Shown: piece after piece, positions 58,726 to 64,000 of the stretch | Position numbering within the stretch: the first letter of the stretch is position 1 | Layout of the letters: each line of letters starts with the position of its first letter | Source of the DNA: Triticum aestivum | Lineage: Eukaryota > Streptophyta > Magnoliopsida > Poales > Poaceae | Length of the DNA: 64,000 nt | Assembly: GCF_018294505.1 (NCBI RefSeq) | Contig: NC_057812.1 | Location: forward strand, 58,569,012 to 58,633,011 | Direction: 5' to 3' | Translations under genes and position numbers: made by a program | Notes under the pieces: model-generated | The model's database searches: none | The model's input: only the letters and a program-made list of their open reading frames with translations | Told to the model about the DNA's origin: nothing

Positions 58726-59011
58726 TGTCACGACCGGTTTTTCCGGACATTGATTTCCAGAAAATGGCCGTCGTGCTCACCAGCCCCAGGATTACTGTTA
58801 GCTGATGAGGCACCAACTTGATACAGAAATTCCAAGCAAAAATACAAAATATGTAGTACAAGACCATTGTGGCCTATGAGTACATCAAATGGTTTCTGGT
58901 GGTTGATGGCGGAAGCAGTTTGTGGGTCATCAATGTCTATGGGACTCCATTTCCCACAGGAACAGCTGACCAGGTTAACTCCTATCTTCGCGAGGCTGCT
59001 ATCACCGTTGC

Positions 59012-60600
59012 TTAGGTCCCGAGGCTGTCATCGCCACGCTCCTCTCCAAGCAAGCAATCTGGCCAAGACAATAGCCAGGGACAAGCCAGTGAGTACTTTG
59101 AATGTACTCGCAAACATTAAGAACACAGGTATAATATAATTGATAATCATGGACTGAAAAATTCCATGATCACATCGTCAGTCATAAATAAAACATCTTT
59201 TATGCATGCAAGCAGGTTATTTTCATGCAACATGAATAAGCAGTAAAAGAGTGGGAATAAAATGCCGCAGTCGGGCGTCTGAGCGACACCACATAAAGGG
59301 ATTTAAAAGAAATGCCACAGTCGGGCGTCTGAGCGACACCACATAAAGGGCTTTAAAAGAAATGCCACAGTCGGGCGTTTGAGAGACACCACATAAAGGG
59401 CTTATAAGAGAAATGCCACAGTCGGGCATCTGAGCGACACCACATAAAGGGCTTTAAAAGAAATGCCACAGTCGGGCGTCTCAGCGACACCGCATAAAGG
59501 GCTTATAAAATAAATAATCACAATGAATATCAAGGAGGTAGAATCGTCCCAGGGATACTCGATAATACAGATAATGCAACGGGTTAGTCCATCACAAAAT
59601 AATAATCATGGTCCTCACAAGTAACTAGTCGGTATACAAGTTTCGTTTAACAATATCTCCTCCGAAGACCGACACTAAGACCGACATTTGACCCATCCCA
59701 GACTGTAATCCTTAACCATGGACACGGCTATTCGAATAGGTTTAATCTCTGCAGAGGGTGTACTCTTTACCCACGAGTAACGGATTCCTTTAGTACATCG
59801 GGACTAATTCCGTCTACGGCCTTTTAGTTGAAAACACGCCTAACTTGCACACACCAGCTTAACTCATCGGTGTCTGGAATCACCCACGACACTTGTTAAG
59901 CAAAACTCTAAGTGGGGAGGCTACATCCTCGCGTAGCATGGGATCAAAATTATATCGCGCGCTCTAAGGGGTGGCCTCCCCTCTCGGTCCCAACCGGAAA
60001 CACCCATGCCCCCGGACCAGGTGGCCTGCCTACCGGCTACAACCGATATCTTCCACCATGGCCTCTCTGTACGGTGTGTGCTTGAAAGGGGTTGACGACT
60101 TACTGAACCGTACCCTACCTGCGGCAGGGACAAGTGGTAGTACAAAACAAGTATGGGGGTTACTGGAACAAGACTCGATCTACGGTCGACTCAGGAGGTT
60201 TATAAATTCCCTGCATGATATGTATAACAAATATATTTCAACCAACAAAATCACCACTCAATATACCTTACCATGCCATACCGGACATAACCGTCCCGAC
60301 GAAGACCGGTGATAACCTCACGCCTACCCAAGGCAGAGGCTTTCCCGAATTTCTTTCCGGCATGCATGCAAGGCACATGAGGATGATTACCATCACAAGT
60401 ATATTCATTTCCAACAGCAAGGAAATCACTAATATGCCTTCATGCAAATGATCACATCGCCACATAAAATAACGAGTTCTCCGAAATGAGATGGTGTTAT
60501 AAACGAGTCAACTAACACACCAAAAATATTATGCCGGGTTTCAGAATGCTTGCCTTCAATGGTGTGGAAAGGCAGGGTGCACTCCAAAACTTTTGAAAGC
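59012..60600 (-). CDS. Possible LTR split ORF of E, tentative
   Basis: On the minus strand a GC-type donor GAAG|GCAAGC ends a possible exon at 60554, whose start I cannot fix. After a 1495-base intron, TTGGCCAG opens 59058-59012, where the split codon would give Asp, followed by CLLGEERGDDSLGT and TAA. Phase agrees with the other families, but the residues do not resemble them. It may be decayed. The GAGTAC/GTACTC stem (59091-59109) precedes the acceptor as in the others. Confidence 0.25.
59261..59512. repeat. Five copies of a 50-base tandem repeat
   Basis: Units start at 59261, 59311, 59361, 59412 and 59462 with AATGCCACAGTCGGGCGTCT and end in ACATAAAGGGCTTTAAAAGA-like sequence. Copies differ at a few bases each. 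The array lies in the inferred intron of the E split ORF. Confidence 0.88.
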
Positions 60601-62859
60601 TTTCTTCTCTTCCAAAATCCTATTTTCAAAAATACGCAAATAACACATATTTCAAAAACAGTACAAAAAAAAGTTGTTTGGAAAATTTCCAAATAAATCT
60701 TAAAATAAACTAGACAAAATTTGAGAGATGTAGGAAAAAGAATCAACTCATTTGGAGTCATAATTAAAAAGTTATAGCCAGTCAAAGATGTGGTCAAAAT
60801 CTGTTATTTAAAAATAAAACAGAAAGGAAAATGCTTCGAACGGGATTTCGCTTTCGCACAGAGAAGACGTACTTGAGCCTTTACGCCTCCACTTATCCAG
60901 CATGGGCGGCGCGTGAGTCACTGACAGTGGGCCCGCCTGGCCCACTGGTCAGGTTTGACTAGTCTATCCCTCCCTCCTCTTCCTCTGCCCGAACGGAGGC
61001 GAGGCAATGGCGATCGTCGCCGGCGATCGACGGTTCCCCGCGGGTTCCAGAGGGTCTGGATGGATCCGCGAGACCGAGGCGGTCCTTCCGGTGGTCGCTG
61101 GGTAGACGGGGGTGGAAAGAGTCGTCGGCGGTGAGCTTCGCAGCGGAGGGGGCTTCGGGAGCAGAGTGAGTTTGGGGCTGCGGTGGTTCCCGATCAAAAT
61201 TGAGTAGGGGGATGGGTTCACGGGAGGATGAGGGGGTTCCTGGTGAAGAGAACGGAGAGGGGGAGGCCCTGGTGGTGCCGGAATGGCCGGGGCAGTGGCG
61301 GTGGCTGCGGTTGCCAGAGATGGGTAAGGAGACCTCCCCGGGTCGATTGGCTGCCAATGGGGGTCCTAGGGAGATGGCTTGGGACTGCCTGCATGCGGAG
61401 ACGAGCTCGGGGCTCCTTTATATAGCGTCTCCAAGTCGGTTTGCGGCTGCCGTGGATGAGCTCGTCGGCGGACCGCCTTACTGTGTTGCAGGGCGACGTG
61501 GAGGCGACGAGAGCTAGCCGACAAGCGAGGGGATAAGCTTGCGCTGTTCCCAGGGGCAGGTGGCGAGCCGGGGTGGCTTTGGCGGCGCCGACCGTGGCAG
61601 AGGCGCGCTGCGGACGCCGGTGTGCCTCCAAAAGCTCTGTCGGCGTCGTTGTACGCTGCCAGGGCGGCTTGGCACGTTGCTGTGAGGGGGGGGGGGAGTG
61701 TGTGGCGTGGTGCTGCAGAGCAGGCCAAAACCAGGGGGGCCAGCGTGTCGGGTCGGGCGCGGTTCGTGCAATACGCGCGCTCTGGGCGCGTCCAGTGCAC
61801 GCACGGAAGGTGTTCGATACAATGCCGTGGCATGCTACAGGTCACCGGTGAGGTTGGCAAGCAACAGGACTAGGCTAGGTTTAGTAAGAGTAACAAGGGA
61901 CAAGGTGGTTTGGTCAGGTGGTCAAGTTCATAACACAAACTTACAATCGTGCCAAATCTGTTCATGCCCACAGGGTGTTTGACAAAATGCCAGAGGCATC
62001 TAGGCAGTACTTGGAGTGGCCAAAACTTCCAGAGTGGGGTCTCTTTGGATGCACAAGAGGGTGGTGAGGTTAGTTGGTGGAAAGCACAAACTTGATAGTG
62101 CAAGTTTTGCAGAACTTCAAATCTGGACAGGATGTGAATGGTATTATTTCATGAACCAAAAATATGCCAATGGGTGCATGCTCCTGGACTTAGGGGTTTG
62201 GTAGGGCTGTCTACAAGTAGGAGAAGGCACAAGGTTACTGGAGCAAAAATAAATAGGGTTGTAGTAGAAATCACAAGGCTGGACCAGAATGAAAATGAGG
62301 TTGATTCACTCAAATTTTTCAAATAACATCACTGGATTTTTGCATAAAGTTGAATCATATGCTACTACCAACATCCCATAATTTTGGTGGAGGCCAGAAA
62401 GAAGTATTTAAATGGGCTGTAGTGCAAAATTGCACTCTGGACCAGAGAAGAAAAATTGATGCAGAGCTCAAAATATTACATGAATAAAAGATGTTTTTGT
62501 ATAAAAGTGATTTAAAAATATCACATGACAACTCCAAATTTTGGTTGGAATTTTAGGTGAATTTATCAAATGGTTGTAGTTCAAATATGGCCATATAACC
62601 TTGAAAAACCATTTTTCAAGAAAATAAAGATCAAGCAAATTAATTATGTAATTAGTTATACTGATAAAAGAAAAGTTTTTCTTGAGAGGTTAAACAAGTC
62701 CAATAACATATTCGAAATGTTTTCATTTTAGGGAACAACTCAATGATAATAAGAACGGAAATGTTTAAAAAAATCAAAAGGGAGTCCAAAAATCAAAGTT
62801 TTAATTCCTGGCAAAAAATTTAATTTTATAAAACAAGGCCAAAAATTTGGGGTGTCACA

Positions 62860-62896
62860 ACACTACCCCCCTTAAAAAAATCTCGTCCTCGAGATT
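62860..62896 (-). promoter_or_regulatory. Polypurine tract and palindrome of E
   Basis: Minus strand: AATCTCG-AGGA-CGAGATT (62896-62879), 19 bases with AAGGGGGGTAGTGT, then the LTR at 62859. The adjoining sequence has no polyprotein frame. Confidence 0.75.
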
Positions 62897-63391
62897 TGTT
62901 AAAAGCTGTTTTAAGAAAAACTATAAGCAGTAAAAATGTGGCTACAGTGAGAGGGCAATAAGTGGTGAAAAACCACAGTGTGAATACTGGTGCTGCGTGG
63001 AAAAATCTACGGTTCGGGACAAAAGGTGAGATTTCTACGCTGGATATAATTTTAGAATAACTTCTAAATTTAAATATACACTGGTCGTATCCGAGAGCAC
63101 AGTGCTCTCTCTGGCCGACAGGTGGACCCGGGGCCCACTGTCTGCCTCTTCTTCTCCCTTTGGTTCTCTCTTCTTCCTCTCTCCCGCGCGCTTTCTCCAC
63201 CGGCGACGCCTAGCGCGTAGGGCATCTAGGCCATACCGCGGTAGTGCGCGGCGTGCTAGCTGCCGGTGCAGCGTGCACTCACCTCGCGGGCCAGCGTGCT
63301 GTCGGCACTGCTCGCGGATTCGTCTCCAAACACCGGCGATCGGCGACGAGCGGCGTTGGTGGACTTCGCCCATCGTACACCGGGCTCGAGC

Positions 63392-63398
63392 TATAAAA
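63392..63398 (+). promoter_or_regulatory. TATA box upstream of the antisense small ORF
   Basis: TATAAAA in the context GAGCTATAAAACGGCC, about 100 bases before the ATG at 63496, with a CT-rich stretch between (CTCTCTTCTTCCTC, CTTCTCCTCCTCC), as in plant 5' leaders. Confidence 0.55.
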
Positions 63399-63495
63399 CG
63401 GCCGGGGTGCCCCTCTCTTCTTCCTCGCACCTGGCCTCACTTCTCCTCCTCCTTCTTCCTCCATTACTGCTTACAAAAGCTTGGGTTAGGCCCTA

Positions 63496-63657
63496 ATGGC
63501 GGAGGCGATGCCGGACTGGTTTGCGATCCTGATATGCGGAGGGCTGGCGACACTGCTGGGGCTCTCCGTGCTCCTGTGCGCGATGATCCTCGACGATCGT
63601 CGCGACGCTGCTGCTCGGGTGTTGGCTCTCCGCGGTGGTGGTGATCACGAGGAGTAG
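63496..63657 (+). CDS. Small membrane protein (53 aa) antisense to element E
   Basis: ATG GCG start (CCTAATGGCGG, good plant context), 53 codons, TAG stop. The N terminus MAEAMPDW is followed by a hydrophobic segment at about residues 9-32 (ILICGGLATLLGLSVLLC within it), then a basic/acidic stretch DDRRDAAARV and a short Gly-rich tail ending EE. One transmembrane helix is predicted by eye. It has its own TATA box and CT-rich leader. It could be an accessory antisense gene of the retrotransposon, as reported in some grass Gypsy elements, or a captured host fragment. Translation is not shown by the sequence alone. Confidence 0.5.
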   Translation: MAEAMPDWFAILICGGLATLLGLSVLLCAMILDDRRDAAARVLALRGGGDHEE

Positions 63658-64000
63658 ATGGGGTGTGCCGGGTGCTAACTGTTGTTAGGGGGTGATTAGC
63701 TGGATGTAACACCGTTGCAAAGTTTTGCAAACAGTGTATGTGTTCGCATGATTATGGTTGTGAGTCTGCTGCCATGGTGTTGCGAGAAATTAATTAATCC
63801 ACGCCGTGAGAAGGTGCAGAAGTAGCAACTCAGGGAAAAGAAATCTCACTCCAGGATTTTACGAGGGAAAAACAGTTAATTTAAAGGGGCACAAACCACA
63901 ACAAAAACTACACACATTAGTAGAAGCCAAATAATTGACTCGTCGTACAAACTCAGGGTATCACGCATAAGTCACACACATAAATAAATGTTGCAATAAT

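Larger units (their letters stand above)
58726..62859 (-). repeat. 3' LTR of element E (4134 bp)
   Basis: Plus-strand ends TGTCACGACC and GGTGTCACA. A purine tract on the minus strand directly abuts the right end, so this is the 3' LTR of a minus-strand element. It has a 50-base tandem array, a GC-rich block (about 60900-61830), and CTATTCGAATAG (59728-59739) with TCTGCAGA (59748-59755). Confidence 0.85.
62897..64000 (-). mobile_element. Internal region of E, 3' edge
   Basis: No integrase or chromodomain frame is seen on the minus strand next to the purine tract, unlike A and B. The region instead holds a plus-strand, antisense gene-like unit (63392-63657). From 63660 to 64000 I see nothing coding. 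Confidence 0.65.

Noticed and set aside
59223..59429. 68-codon minus-strand frame with repeated PDCGIS-like units
   Set aside because: It is a translation of the 50-base tandem repeat; the period is not a multiple of three, so the protein repeat is not kept in phase.
59261..59512. CRISPR-like array
   Set aside because: Units are contiguous with no spacers, and the sequence is a plant genome.

Overview
This window is intergenic DNA of a large grass genome, most likely Triticeae (wheat, barley, Aegilops type). I found no ordinary host gene. Nearly every base belongs to a nest of transposable elements: Gypsy elements with about 4-kb LTRs and initiator Met-tRNA primer sites, a BARE/WIS/Angela-like Copia fragment, a TNP2-type CACTA element with TTGGTCCCGGTT subterminal repeats, and an Athila/Sabrina-like gag-protease element. 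Family names are from memory of motifs, not from a search. I label the elements A to F.

Layout. 1-20565: a head-to-tail tandem of chromovirus A (LTR1 tail, internal 1, LTR2, internal 2, LTR3, plus strand), inserted in the 3' LTR of B. 20566-32776: B, a related chromovirus on the minus strand, with an intact ORF1 and a dead gag-pol. 32777-35617: a terminal fragment of an F-type LTR, a Copia fragment, then a second F-type LTR fragment in opposite orientation. 35618-39402: a truncated minus-strand CACTA with a frameshifted transposase and a spliced accessory gene. 39403-41061 plus 53338-54387: the Athila-like host element, split by C. 41062-53337: C, a complete minus-strand LTR element with target duplication CTTAT and no gag-pol. 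54388-58725: 5' LTR and leader of D, a relative of A and B, cut by E. 58726-64000: 3' LTR and internal edge of minus-strand element E. Four runs of N lie in the LTRs of C.

How the genes work together. In A, ORF1 (unknown function, 257 aa) precedes a gag-protease-RT-RNase H-integrase-chromodomain polyprotein. A strong splice donor in U5 and acceptor-like AGs just before the ORF1 and gag ATGs suggest that splicing chooses which is translated. A copy 1 is the only intact polyprotein here.

Most interesting. The LTRs of A, B, C and D, and less clearly E, each carry the end of a spliced mini-gene: an exon ending at a GC-type donor (CAG|GCAAGC), an intron of about 1.2-1.5 kb, and a short terminal exon with a stop, the phases matching in each family. 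The terminal-exon motif PSDGFYVD is kept in A, B and D, with only synonymous changes between A and B. The intron holds conserved palindromes (CCTGCAGG, CTATTCGAATAG, and a GAGTAC/GTACTC stem). A second shared signal is the palindrome AATCTCG-N3/4-CGAGATT exactly 19 bases from the start of the 3' LTR in A, B, C and E, also where no protein is coded.
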